Shown here piece after piece: positions 1-7,885 of a DNA stretch of 42,463 nt; within the stretch, counting starts at the first letter, position 1, and each line of letters opens with the position of its first letter. Source of the stretch: JAFARZ01 sp035651595. GTDB lineage: Bacteria; Actinomycetota; Actinomycetes; Streptosporangiales; Streptosporangiaceae. The stretch lies in assembly GCA_035651595.1 (NCBI GenBank), contig DASRFJ010000212.1, positions 1 to 42,463 on the forward strand, read 5' to 3'. A model generated the notes under the pieces. That model was not told where the DNA came from. It saw only the letters and a program-made list of their open reading frames with translations, and made no database searches. A program made the translations under genes and the position numbers.

Positions 1-10
1 GATGGCGCTT

Positions 11-92
11 AACGTGTTAGAAAAGTGCTTCGTGTTGAGAAAGGTGCCAAATTTGGCGCCTTTTCTGCCATGGGACACTTTTCTAACATGGT
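11..92. repeat. 82-bp palindromic intergenic element, copy 0 (diverged)
   Basis: Positions 11-51 pair with 52-92 (position sum 103), so the whole 82 bp folds as one hairpin with almost no loop. The arms contain TTAGAAAAGTG against CACTTTTCTAA and a core around CCAAATTTGG. By hand count, 29 of 41 pairs are Watson-Crick and 8 are G-U in a plus-strand transcript. Length and the positions of AACGTG (columns 1-6), CGTG (21-24) and CCA (58-60) match the four copies at 11135, 22818, 31451 and 38408, but most of the stem sequence differs. It follows the 3' end of the alpha/beta hydrolase gene, so it could also act in transcript ending, although no T-run follows. Confidence 0.7.
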
Positions 93-139
93 AGGGCCAG
101 CTCATGCGCCACTGGGGCCGCTTGCGTCGCTTTGGCGGG

Positions 140-910
140 TCAGGTGCTGGGGTTCAGGGCAGTGAGGACGGCGGGCCAGGCGTGTGATTCGGGGTCGATG
201 AGTTCAAAGTGCCCGGTGTGAGGGAGGTCAACGACGCGGCCGACCGGGAAGGCCTGGCTCATCCCGATGGGCACCACGTCGTCGTCGGTTCCGTGGACGT
301 GGATGACCGGGACGGCCGGGGGAGTCAGCGCGGCGGGGTCGGTGACCGCGTAGCGCTCGGGCACCTCGTCCGGACCGCCGCCGAGTAGCAGCCGGACGGC
401 GCCGTCGCCCAGGTTCCATTGAGCACACAGGCGCAACGAGCCGCAGCCCGCCAGCGACACGACCCGGGTAGCATCACACGCGCCTCGCCACGGCGAGCCG
501 GCCGGAAAGTACGGCCGTGCGGCCGCCCACAGGACCAGGTGACCGCCGGCCGAATGACCTGCCCAGGTGATTCGTGCAGGGTCCGCACCGTGCGCCGCCG
601 CGATGCCGGTGACCTGGTCGAAGATCGCGGCGATGTCGTCGAACGTGCCCGTCCAGTCGTCGGCCATGCCGGCCCGCCGGTACTCGGGCACCGCGACCGC
701 GTAGCCGAGTGCGGCAAGCGCGTGCGCCATCGGGCGGAGATGGGTCCGGTCGTAGACCGGTCGCCAGAACCCGCCGTGCACGAGCACGATCAGCGGTACG
801 GGCTCCGTCGCACCCGACGGCAGGCACAGGTCAATGACCTGCTCGGGCAGTGCGCCGTACGGCACGGTCAGGTCGGGCGGGGGAGCGGGGCGCTCCAGGA
901 TGCTGCTCAT
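140..910 (-). CDS. alpha/beta hydrolase, HSL/carboxylesterase type
   Basis: A 256-residue cytoplasmic hydrolase with no signal peptide. It has the oxyanion motif VLVHGGFW near residue 45, the nucleophile elbow GHSAGG near residue 118, the acid in HGTDDDVV and the catalytic His in HTGHFEL near the C-terminus. This is the esterase/lipase fold of the hormone-sensitive-lipase or kynurenine-formamidase-like type; the substrate cannot be read. I start it at the ATG complementary to 908-910 (MSSILERP). The longer reading frame to 988 would run into the divergent DUF1992 gene and adds a non-conserved Arg-rich leader. A 43-bp divergent promoter region lies between this gene and the DUF1992 gene. Confidence 0.85.
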   Translation of the reverse strand: MSSILERPAPPPDLTVPYGALPEQVIDLCLPSGATEPVPLIVLVHGGFWRPVYDRTHLRPMAHALAALGYAVAVPEYRRAGMADDWTGTFDDIAAIFDQVTGIAAAHGADPARITWAGHSAGGHLVLWAAARPYFPAGSPWRGACDATRVVSLAGCGSLRLCAQWNLGDGAVRLLLGGGPDEVPERYAVTDPAALTPPAVPVIHVHGTDDDVVPIGMSQAFPVGRVVDLPHTGHFELIDPESHAWPAVLTALNPST

Positions 911-953
911 CGCGCCAAGTATGGCAACCAGGGCCGGGCGTAATCTGGAACTG

Positions 954-1445
954 ATGACGGAACGCAAGCCGCCCGGGATGAAATTCACCTCCTGGATCGA
1001 TCAGCAGATCGCTGAGGCGGAACAGCGCGGTGCCTTCGACAACTTGCCCGGCGCGGGCAAGCCGATCCCCGCTCGCCGGGACGAAGCCGACTACGGCCAG
1101 GCCTGGTTGCGCGACTACGCGCGCAGGGAAGGCATACCGCAGCAGGAACTCCTGCCCGAGCCGCTCAAGCTGCGTAAGGAAATCGAGTTGCTGACCGAGA
1201 CCCTGAGGACGTTCGGCTCCGAGCGAGATCTGCGCGAGGCGGCGACGGACCTGAACCGGCGCATCCTGGAGTGGCGCCGGATCCCGGTCGGGCCACCGGT
1301 GTTCGTGCCGCTGCTGGACGTGGAGTCGCTGGCCGCCGAATGGCGGCAGATCCGGGAAACCAGGGACGCTCAAGCGGCGCGAGAGGCTCCGCCAGCGCGA
1401 GAGCAGGGCTGGTGGCGTCGTCTTATCCGCGGACAACGGCAGTGA
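954..1445 (+). CDS. DUF1992 (DnaJ-homologue subfamily C member 28-like) protein
   Basis: A 163-residue protein matching the DUF1992 family. The conserved core near the N-terminus reads WIDQQIAEAEQRGAFDNLPGAG, written here in two parts: WIDQQIAEAEQRGAF then DNLPGAGKPIP, followed by aromatic and basic helices (WLRDYARREG). The family is helical; it is known as the C-terminal part of eukaryotic DNAJC28 and occurs as a stand-alone protein of unknown function in many bacteria. The ATG at 954 puts the conserved motif about 12 residues from the start; the earlier in-frame GTG and ATG codons lie inside the divergent hydrolase. The Arg-rich C-terminal tail is not conserved-looking. Confidence 0.85.
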   Translation: MTERKPPGMKFTSWIDQQIAEAEQRGAFDNLPGAGKPIPARRDEADYGQAWLRDYARREGIPQQELLPEPLKLRKEIELLTETLRTFGSERDLREAATDLNRRILEWRRIPVGPPVFVPLLDVESLAAEWRQIRETRDAQAAREAPPAREQGWWRRLIRGQRQ

Positions 1446-1449
1446 CCGC

Positions 1450-2091
1450 TCAGGTCCGCCCGCTGGTCGCGACCGATTCGATGATGCCGTTCAGCGCGGC
1501 CCCCACCTCGTCGCGCGCGGCGGCGGGATCGGCCGCGGCGGCGATGTAGAGCGCGGCCTGGTTGAGCGCGCCGAGCAGGATGCGCGCCAGCGGCTCGGCG
1601 GGCTGCGGCGGGATGCGGCCGAGTTCGATGCCGTGGTTGATGAGCTGCACGGTCGCGGCTATCTCGTTGTTGCTGGCCTCGCTCCACGCCTGTGCGCCGA
1701 GGACGGCCGGGCCGTCGATGAGGATGATCCTCGCCATCCCGGGTTCGACGCAGAAGTCGAGGAACGCCGCGGTGCCGAGCCGCATCGCGCCGATGGGGTC
1801 GTCCGGGCCCGCCGTGGTCATGGCCGCGGTGATGCGCGCGTTCACCATTTCCTCCACGGACTCGAGGACGGCGGTGAACAGTTCGGCCTTGTCGGCGAAA
1901 TGGTGGTACAGCGCGCCGCGGCTCACGCCGGCCTTCCGGACGACCTCCTCGGTGCCGACGTCGGCGTAGCCGCGCTCGCCGAACAGCGCGCGGCCGGCCG
2001 TCAGCAGCGCCTCGCGGGTAGCGGCAGTCCGCTCCGCCTGGGTTCGAGAGTCCGATATGCCGACGGTCGATCTTCCCCAGGGCCGCGTCAA
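1450..2091 (-). CDS. TetR-family transcriptional regulator
   Basis: A 213-residue repressor. The N-terminal helix-turn-helix has the typical TetR order: ALLTAGRALFGERGYADV, then GTEEVVRKAGVSRGALYHHF and a following Lys (residues about 28-70). The rest is the helical ligand and dimer domain, resembling the YcdC/TetR_C type with a PGMARIILIDGPAVLG segment. The only in-frame start that keeps the whole HTH is a TTG at 2091, which lies 35 bp inside the divergent hydrolase gene. The stop is 4 bp beyond the DUF1992 gene end (convergent). By position it probably controls the hydrolase at 2057 and itself. Confidence 0.88.
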   Translation of the reverse strand: MTRPWGRSTVGISDSRTQAERTAATREALLTAGRALFGERGYADVGTEEVVRKAGVSRGALYHHFADKAELFTAVLESVEEMVNARITAAMTTAGPDDPIGAMRLGTAAFLDFCVEPGMARIILIDGPAVLGAQAWSEASNNEIAATVQLINHGIELGRIPPQPAEPLARILLGALNQAALYIAAAADPAAARDEVGAALNGIIESVATSGRT

Positions 2092-2905
2092 CTACCGGGT
2101 TGGCGGCCCGGCCGACAGCGCGCTTCCGCCCGTGGTGCTGATTCACGGCGCCGCGGTCAACGGCGAGTTGTGGAGCGGCGTCGCCGCCGGGCTGGCCAAG
2201 CGCGGCATCCGCAGTTACACGCCGGACCTGCCGCTAGGCGCCCACACGATCCCGCTGAACCCGGACGCCGGCAACAGCCCGCGTGACGTGGCCCGGCTGA
2301 TCCTGGACTTTCTCGCGGCGCTCGGCCTGACCGACGTGACGCTGGTGGGTAACGACACGGGCGGCGCGCTCTGCCAGTTCGTCATCGATACCGACTCCTC
2401 GCCTATCGGGCGGCTGGTGCTGACCAACTGCGACTGCTTCGACCAGTTCCCGCCCGCGCCCGGCGGCGTGATGGTGAAGTTCGCCAGCAGCCCGCGCCGG
2501 GTGCGGCTGTTCGCGCCGCTGCTGCCGTGGACCGCGTTCCGGCATTCGCCGTTCAGCTACGGCGCGCTCGTCGCCCGGCCACTGGACGCCGCGCTGACCC
2601 GGCGATGGGTCACCCCGCTCGCGGACGCGGGCGTGCGCCGGGACTTCGCGCGGCTCATGCGCGGCATGCGCCGGACGGACCTGCTCGACACCTCGACGCG
2701 GCTGGCCAGCTTCACCCGTCCGGTGCTGCTGGTGTGGGGGACCGCCGACAAGATCTTCAAGCCGTCGCTCGCGCGTCGGCTGGCGGATGCGTTTCCCGCT
2801 GCCCGGCTGGTCGAGGTCGAGGGCGGGCGTGCCTTCCACCCGCTCGACGACCCGGACCGCGTCGCCAGTGAGATCAGCGGCTTCCTCGTGCCGTCGTCTC
2901 CGTGA
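2057..2905 (+). CDS. alpha/beta-fold hydrolase with Asp nucleophile elbow
   Basis: A 282-residue cytoplasmic hydrolase. VVLIHGAAVNGELW holds the HG oxyanion turn. The nucleophile elbow reads VGNDTGGAL, so the predicted nucleophile is Asp rather than Ser, as in haloalkane dehalogenases and epoxide hydrolases. The segment LVWGTADKIF carries the second acid, and RAFHPLDDPD the catalytic His. The start at 2057 (MPTVDLPQGRVNYRVGG) matches how such proteins usually begin. It is divergent from, and overlaps the 5' end of, the TetR gene, the usual layout for a substrate-induced detoxifying or catabolic enzyme. The substrate is unknown. Confidence 0.85.
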   Translation: MPTVDLPQGRVNYRVGGPADSALPPVVLIHGAAVNGELWSGVAAGLAKRGIRSYTPDLPLGAHTIPLNPDAGNSPRDVARLILDFLAALGLTDVTLVGNDTGGALCQFVIDTDSSPIGRLVLTNCDCFDQFPPAPGGVMVKFASSPRRVRLFAPLLPWTAFRHSPFSYGALVARPLDAALTRRWVTPLADAGVRRDFARLMRGMRRTDLLDTSTRLASFTRPVLLVWGTADKIFKPSLARRLADAFPAARLVEVEGGRAFHPLDDPDRVASEISGFLVPSSP

Positions 2906-2917
2906 GCATGTCCGGGC

Positions 2918-2973
2918 TTGACCGATCTCGTGCGAAAGCGCAACAATCTTGGATGGTTAGGAAACTTCCCTAA
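2918..2973 (+). promoter_or_regulatory. candidate promoter and palindromic operator before the GH20 gene
   Basis: A TTGACC hexamer lies at 2918-2923, with a weak -10 candidate AACAAT 18 bp later. At 2957-2973 is a 17-bp near-perfect palindrome, TTAGGAAACTTCCCTAA, followed by another TTAGGG at 2977-2982. Its place near the expected transcription start suits a repressor site for the chitin-sugar enzyme downstream. The binding protein is not identifiable from sequence. Confidence 0.4.
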
Positions 2974-3019
2974 ATGTTAGGGTTCGCGGACATCCGGACG
3001 GGATCGCGAGGCGAGCGGC

Positions 3020-5101
3020 ATGAACCACAGGCCCCATCTCCCAGCAAAGCTCGCGCGCATCGGCGGCTGGACCGCCGTTGCCGCCTTGGTGATCGGCTCT
3101 CCCGGCGTGATTACCGCGACCACCGCCGTGGCGCGGCCAGCGGCCGCCACGGCACCCGCGATCGACGTCGTGCCGAAGCCGGTGTCGACGACGACCGGCA
3201 CCGGCCAGTTCACCCTCGGGCCGTCCTCCCGGATCCTCGCGGCACCGGGGACCGCGTCCGACACCGCGGCGGAGCTGGCCATCGCCGGCGACCTGGCCGC
3301 GTACCTGCGCCCGGCGACCGGGTACCAGCTGCCCACCGCGGTCGGCTCGCCGGCCGCTGGCGACGTCGTGCTCCAGATCGGCAATCCAGGCTCGCTCAAG
3401 CCCGCCAACCAGGCCGAGGGCTATCAGCTCACGACGACCACGAGCGGCGCCACGATCGAGGCGCCGACCGCGCACGGGCTGTACAACGGCATCCAGACGT
3501 TCCGCCAGCTGCTGCCGCCCTGGATCGGCAGCGCGACCGTCGCGCCCGGCCCGTGGACCACGCCGGTGGTGACGATCACCGACTTCCCGCGTTACCAGTA
3601 CCGCGGGGTGCTCCTCGACATCGCCAGACACTACGAGCCGCCGTCGGCGGTGGAGCAGCTGATCGACCAGGTCGCCGCGTACAAGATCAACACGCTGCAC
3701 CTGCACCTGAGCGACGACCAGGGATTCCGCCTGGCGATCAACGGCTTCCCGCGGCTGACCAGCATCGGCAGCGCCGGCTCGGTGGGCACCGGCGGCAGGT
3801 CGGAGGATCCAGGCGGATTCTGGACCCAGGCGCAATATCAGGCGGTCGTCGCCTACGCCGCCGCGCACTTCATCACGCTCATGCCGGAGGTCGACTCACC
3901 CGGTCACAACAACGCGATCATCATGTCCGAGTACAACGACACCGGGAACCCGTTGCTGCCCGCCGACCCTCACGGAATCAACTGCGGGCAGAACAACCCG
4001 CCGCAGTGGGACTACACCGAAGACGTCGGGTACAGCGCGATGTGCCCGGACAGCTCGGACACCTGGGCGATCTACACCGCGATCATCGACCAGCTCAGCG
4101 CCCTCAGCTCCAGCCCGTACTACGACCTGGGCGGCGACGAGGTGCCCAGTACGCTGCTCAGCGCGGCGAAGTACGCGCAGTTCATCAACACCGAGGCGCC
4201 CATCGTCACCAAGGCCGGCAAGACGGTCATGGGCTGGGCGGACATCGCCGGGGCTGGCACCACACCGCCGGCCGGCTCGGTCGCGGAGTACTGGCAGCCC
4301 GCCAGCGGCAGCCAGCCGGGCACCGAAACCGGGCGGGAGGCGGTCGCCAAGAACATGAAGGTGGTGATGGCGCCGGCCAACCACACCTATCTCGACCAGA
4401 AGTACATCGTCACCGCGAACAGCAGCGTGCCGGCCTCGCTTGGCATGAACTGGGCCTGCCCGACGGGCTGCGACGTGTCCAGCGCCTATAACTGGAATCC
4501 TGGCTCGCTCGTCAACGGGGTCACCGACAAGAACGTGATCGGCGTTGAAGGCGATATGTGGGGCGAGACCGTCGCCACGATCAGCAACGCCGACTACATG
4601 GTGTTCCCGCGGCTGCTCGCGCTGGCGGAGGTGGCCTGGTCGCCGTCCGCCCAGCGGTCCGGGAACAGCGCCGCGTACAAGGACTTCCTCCAGCGGCTCG
4701 CCGCGCAAGGCAACCGGCTCCAGATAAGCGCGGTGAACTTCTACCCGTCCACCCAGGTTCCCTGGCAGCTCGCCGCCGAGGGCGCGGCGCTGACCGCGAG
4801 CTCCGGCGGGCAGGTCAGCGGGACGCTCGCCAAGCTGTCCGCGCCCGGCTTCCCGACCAGCACGCTGACCATGTGCGACGGGTCCCTGGGCATCGGGTGC
4901 ACGGTCGACTGGGGTGACGGCAGCGCCACCACGACCGGCGACGTGACCGGCACGAACGCGACCGACACGACGGTGAACAGCCTCTACACGATCTCCGGCG
5001 CGCACACCTACGCCAAACCGGGCACCTATCACGGCACCGTCACGCTAAGCGCGGGCAGCGCCCCGTCGGTCACCGCGGCCTTCACCGTCACGGTGCCGTA
5101 G
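3020..5101 (+). CDS. secreted beta-N-acetylhexosaminidase (GH20) with C-terminal PKD domain
   Basis: A 693-residue exported enzyme. It has an N-terminal signal peptide with a basic start, a hydrophobic segment and an Ala-rich cleavage region near residue 45. A GH20b-like domain (about 47-185) is followed by the GH20 barrel (about 190-540), which begins with YRGVLLDIARHYEPP and includes LHLHLSDDQGFRL and MPEVDSPGH. The catalytic pair D373-E374 is in YDLGGDEVPS; the Asp orients the substrate acetamido group and the Glu is the acid. A PKD-like beta-sandwich occupies about 590-693 (TVDWGDGSATT, HTYAKPGTYHGTVTLS). The expected role is release of GlcNAc from chitin oligomers or glycans outside the cell. 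A palindromic operator candidate lies upstream and a strong hairpin follows. Confidence 0.93.
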   Translation: MNHRPHLPAKLARIGGWTAVAALVIGSPGVITATTAVARPAAATAPAIDVVPKPVSTTTGTGQFTLGPSSRILAAPGTASDTAAELAIAGDLAAYLRPATGYQLPTAVGSPAAGDVVLQIGNPGSLKPANQAEGYQLTTTTSGATIEAPTAHGLYNGIQTFRQLLPPWIGSATVAPGPWTTPVVTITDFPRYQYRGVLLDIARHYEPPSAVEQLIDQVAAYKINTLHLHLSDDQGFRLAINGFPRLTSIGSAGSVGTGGRSEDPGGFWTQAQYQAVVAYAAAHFITLMPEVDSPGHNNAIIMSEYNDTGNPLLPADPHGINCGQNNPPQWDYTEDVGYSAMCPDSSDTWAIYTAIIDQLSALSSSPYYDLGGDEVPSTLLSAAKYAQFINTEAPIVTKAGKTVMGWADIAGAGTTPPAGSVAEYWQPASGSQPGTETGREAVAKNMKVVMAPANHTYLDQKYIVTANSSVPASLGMNWACPTGCDVSSAYNWNPGSLVNGVTDKNVIGVEGDMWGETVATISNADYMVFPRLLALAEVAWSPSAQRSGNSAAYKDFLQRLAAQGNRLQISAVNFYPSTQVPWQLAAEGAALTASSGGQVSGTLAKLSAPGFPTSTLTMCDGSLGIGCTVDWGDGSATTTGDVTGTNATDTTVNSLYTISGAHTYAKPGTYHGTVTLSAGSAPSVTAAFTVTVP

Positions 5102-5127
5102 CGGCAAGCGGAGCCAACCTCCGGATC

Positions 5128-5174
5128 ATTGCGGACACTTACCCCCCCAAAGTGGGTGGGTAAGTGTCCGCAAT
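5128..5174. terminator. 17-bp perfect stem between convergent genes (bidirectional terminator candidate)
   Basis: Arms 5128-5144 (ATTGCGGACACTTACCC) and 5158-5174 are perfect reverse complements with a 13-nt C/G-rich loop. It sits 27 bp after the GH20 stop and about 110 bp from the aidB stop on the other strand. No T-run follows, as is common for actinobacterial terminators. It is not related in sequence to the 82-bp palindromes. Confidence 0.55.
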
Positions 5175-5191
5175 AATTCTTGGCGCGCACG

Positions 5192-5215
5192 CATATCCCT
5201 AAATATCCGGATATG
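5192..5215. repeat. small inverted repeat CATATCC/GGATATG
   Basis: Arms 5192-5198 and 5209-5215 pair perfectly around a 10-nt AT-rich loop and can extend by GCA (5187-5189) with TGC (5216-5218) across a bulge. It lies in the 181-bp gap between the convergent GH20 and aidB genes. The rest of that gap, about 5220-5282, is a G/C-only low-complexity stretch with no gene. It could be a second weak terminator. Confidence 0.35.
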
Positions 5216-5282
5216 TGCAAGGGGGCGGCGGCGCGGCGGGGGCGCGGGCGGCGGGGGGGCGCGCGGGCGCGGCGAGGGTGGG

Positions 5283-6911
5283 TTAGCGCGTTGCCGGGGT
5301 GGCCCTCGCGACGATCGCGGCGAGGTCGAGGCCGGACGGGAGGGTGCCGAACGCGTGGCCCCAGTCGCCGTCGAGGCGCGACGCGCAGAACGCGTCCGCC
5401 ACCGTGGCGGGAGCGTGCCGGACCAGCAGCGAACCCTGGAGGACCAGCGCGATCTGCTCGGCGAGGCGGCGGGCGTGCGCCTCAGCGGGGTCAGCGACAG
5501 ACTTTCGCAGCCGCGCGATCGCCTGATCGAGGCGGTGGTCCGCACCCGCCGCCAGGTCCACTTCGGCGAGCAAGGCCTCGACGCACGACGGCTCGCGTAC
5601 CACCGCGCGCAGCGTGTCGAGCGCGGCCACGTTGCCCGAACCCTCCCAGATCGAGCCGAGCGGCGCTTCGCGATACAGCCGCGGCATGCCGGACTCCTCG
5701 ACGTACCCGTTGCCGCCCAGGCACTCCAGCGCCTCCGCCGCGTGTGACGGCGCCCGCTTGCACACCCAGTACTTGGTGGCGGCGAGCGCGAGCCGGCGGA
5801 ACAAAACCTCCGAAGAAGACCCCAGAGCAGCCCGGTCGGTCGCCCCAGCTAGCCGGAACGCCACCGTCGTGGCCGCCTCGGACTCGATCGCCAGGTCGGC
5901 GAGCACCGCGGCCATCGCGGGCTGCGACGAAAGCACACGGCCGAACGCCGACCGGTGCGAAGCATGGAACGCCGCCGTGACCACCCCGGTGCGCATCCCG
6001 GTCGCCGCGCCCAGCACGCAGTCGAGCCGGGTCATGTTCACCATGTCGATGATCGTGCGGACCCCGCGGCCCTCGCCTCCCACGAGAAACGCGACAGCCC
6101 CGTCGTACTCCACCTCCGCCGAAGCGTTGGAGCGATTGCCTAGCTTGTCCTTGAGGCGCTGAAAGCGCACGTCGTTCCGAGTTCCATCGGGAAGCACCCG
6201 GGGCAGCAGGAAGCAAGACAGCCCGCCAGGAGCCTGTGCAAGCACCAGGAAGACGTCGCACATCGGCGCCGACGTGAACCACTTGTGGCCGGTCAGCCGG
6301 TAGCTGCCGTCACCCGCGGGCTCGGCGCGGGTGGTGTTCGCGCGGACGTCGGAGCCGCCCTGCTTCTCGGTCATCGACATGCCCGCCAGCAGGCCGCGTT
6401 TGCCAAGCGGCGGCCGCAGGCCGAAGTCATACGCACATGAACCCAGCAGCGGCCCGTACTCGGCAAACAGCGACGGCGCGTGCCGCAGCGCCGGCACGAT
6501 CGCGTACGTCATCGAGACCGGGCAGCAGTGACCGGCCTCCGCGGCGCCCCACACGTAGAAGCCGGCCGCGCGGGCGACGTGCGCACCGGGCCGCGACGAG
6601 AGCCACGGCGCGGCGTGCAGGCCGTGCTCCACGGCGACCGTCATCAGTGAATGCCAGGCGGGATGGAACTCGACCTCGTCGATCCGGTGGCCGAACCGGT
6701 CGTGGGTGCGCAGCCGCGGCGGGTTCTCGTTGGCCAGCCGGCCCCAGTCCTGCGCCTGCGCGGAACCGGCCAGCACACCAAGCTCGCGCACCGTCGAGAC
6801 TGCCCAGTCCGCGCCCTCGCGGCCCATCGCCGCCAGCATCGCCGGATCCGCAGCGACGTCATACCCGGTCAGCGGCGGCGCCTGATTGAACACTTCGTGC
6901 GTAGCGGACAA
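5283..6911 (-). CDS. aidB: AidB-type acyl-CoA dehydrogenase (adaptive-response flavoprotein)
   Basis: A 542-residue flavoprotein. The start VFNQAPPLTGYDV, then REGADWAVSTVRELG, GRLANENPPRL and VEFHPAWHSLM, match E. coli AidB along its N-terminal region, a signature absent from ordinary acyl-CoA dehydrogenases. The dehydrogenase core follows (MSMTEKQGGSDVRANTT, TGHKWFTSAPMCDVFLVLAQ, CLGGNGYVEESGMPRLYREA). AidB binds FAD and DNA and is induced in E. coli by alkylation damage; its reaction is unsettled. Length fits the family. It lies 42 bp downstream of cobS on the same strand and may be co-transcribed. No ada or alkB homologue is visible nearby. Confidence 0.92.
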   Translation of the reverse strand: MSATHEVFNQAPPLTGYDVAADPAMLAAMGREGADWAVSTVRELGVLAGSAQAQDWGRLANENPPRLRTHDRFGHRIDEVEFHPAWHSLMTVAVEHGLHAAPWLSSRPGAHVARAAGFYVWGAAEAGHCCPVSMTYAIVPALRHAPSLFAEYGPLLGSCAYDFGLRPPLGKRGLLAGMSMTEKQGGSDVRANTTRAEPAGDGSYRLTGHKWFTSAPMCDVFLVLAQAPGGLSCFLLPRVLPDGTRNDVRFQRLKDKLGNRSNASAEVEYDGAVAFLVGGEGRGVRTIIDMVNMTRLDCVLGAATGMRTGVVTAAFHASHRSAFGRVLSSQPAMAAVLADLAIESEAATTVAFRLAGATDRAALGSSSEVLFRRLALAATKYWVCKRAPSHAAEALECLGGNGYVEESGMPRLYREAPLGSIWEGSGNVAALDTLRAVVREPSCVEALLAEVDLAAGADHRLDQAIARLRKSVADPAEAHARRLAEQIALVLQGSLLVRHAPATVADAFCASRLDGDWGHAFGTLPSGLDLAAIVARATPATR

Positions 6912-6953
6912 TTCGCAACGTCCCTTCCAGCCGGCACGTCTGTAGGTTTCACA

Positions 6954-7799
6954 TTACGGCGGTAACCCGGCCGGCGGCCCGAGGCAGGCAACGACCACGA
7001 CCACGGTCGCCGCGACCTCAGCGAGCGCGCCGAGCACGTCGCCGGTGACGCCGCCGAGCCTGCGGACCGCGTGCCGCTCCAGCATCCAGGCGACGGCGAG
7101 ACCGGCCGCGACGGCAGCCGGCAGCGTCCACCCGTTCTCCGGCCAGATCGCGACCGCGCCTATGGCGGCACCCAGGGCGAGGCCGGTTTCGGCCAGCGGG
7201 ATCGGGAAGGGCACCGTTCCCGCCACCATCGCGCCCAGGCCGCCGGGCCGGGCGGCTGGCACGCCGCGGCGGCACGCCCAGGTCATCGCCAGCCGGCCGG
7301 CGGTCGCCGCGGCGACCACGGCGGCCGCGCCGCGCAGCGCGCTCACCGACTCCGCGTGCGCGATGGCCGCGACCTGCGTCAGCACCGCGAACACCAGCGT
7401 CACCACGCCGAACGGGCCGATGTCGGACTTGCGCATGATGGCGAGCGCGTCGTCGGCCGGCTTGCCGCTGCCCAGGCCGTCCGCCAGATCCGCGAGCCCG
7501 TCCAGGTGCAGCCCCCTGGTGAGCAGGGCCAGCGCGGCGACCGCGAGCACCGCACCGGTCAGCGGACCGCCGCCCAGCGGATGGTCGACGGCCGTGAGCA
7601 GGGCAGCGGCGATCGCGCCGAGCAGCAGGCCGACGCCGGGCGCCCACGCCATCGCCGCCCCCGCCGTTTCCCGATCCGGCGCCGCTGCCGGTGCCGCTGC
7701 CGGTGCCGCTGCCGGTGCCGCTGCCGAGGCCGCGGCCGACCCCGGTACGGGCAGCACGGTCAGCAGCGTGACGGCGAGCCGCAAGCCCTTTCCTCTCAC
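6954..7799 (-). CDS. cobS: adenosylcobinamide-GDP ribazoletransferase (cobalamin synthase)
   Basis: A 281-residue integral membrane enzyme that joins adenosylcobinamide-GDP to alpha-ribazole in the last steps of cobalamin assembly. Typical motifs are LRLAVTLLTVLPVP at the N-terminus, TRGLHLDGLADLADGLGSG (metal-binding Asp cluster) and IMRKSDIGPFGVVTL, with several Ala/Val-rich membrane segments. After the first segment there is an unusual Ala/Pro run encoded by 12-bp tandem repeats (7681-7726), not part of the family core. The start is either the GTG at 7799 or a TTG at 7784, which follows AGAGGA at a good distance. No other cobalamin gene lies in the window. Confidence 0.93.
   Translation of the reverse strand: MRGKGLRLAVTLLTVLPVPGSAAASAAAPAAAPAAAPAAAPDRETAGAAMAWAPGVGLLLGAIAAALLTAVDHPLGGGPLTGAVLAVAALALLTRGLHLDGLADLADGLGSGKPADDALAIMRKSDIGPFGVVTLVFAVLTQVAAIAHAESVSALRGAAAVVAAATAGRLAMTWACRRGVPAARPGGLGAMVAGTVPFPIPLAETGLALGAAIGAVAIWPENGWTLPAAVAAGLAVAWMLERHAVRRLGGVTGDVLGALAEVAATVVVVVACLGPPAGLPP
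7681..7726. repeat. 12-bp tandem repeat inside cobS
   Basis: The unit GCCGCTGCCGGT is repeated three times exactly plus 10 bp of a fourth copy. On the coding (minus) strand it reads as alternating Ala-Ala-Pro-Ala units. It is in frame (multiple of 3), so copy-number change by slippage would lengthen or shorten a linker without breaking the enzyme. Confidence 0.85.
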
Positions 7800-7885
7800 G
7801 GCGAACGAGCCTACCGGTGCCGCCCGCGGAGACGTACTATCTCAAAAGCACCAGAGCCTGAACAAACGACGTGGGGACAGGGCTA

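Noticed and set aside
2974..4491. A 505-codon frame overlapping the GH20 gene
   Set aside because: It is Arg/Gly/Ala-rich with no domain sense, while the GH20 frame has a signal peptide, catalytic motifs and a PKD domain.
5180..5980. An Arg-rich plus-strand frame over the aidB 3' end
   Set aside because: It is a shadow of aidB and the G/C-only stretch; there is no conserved motif or ribosome site.
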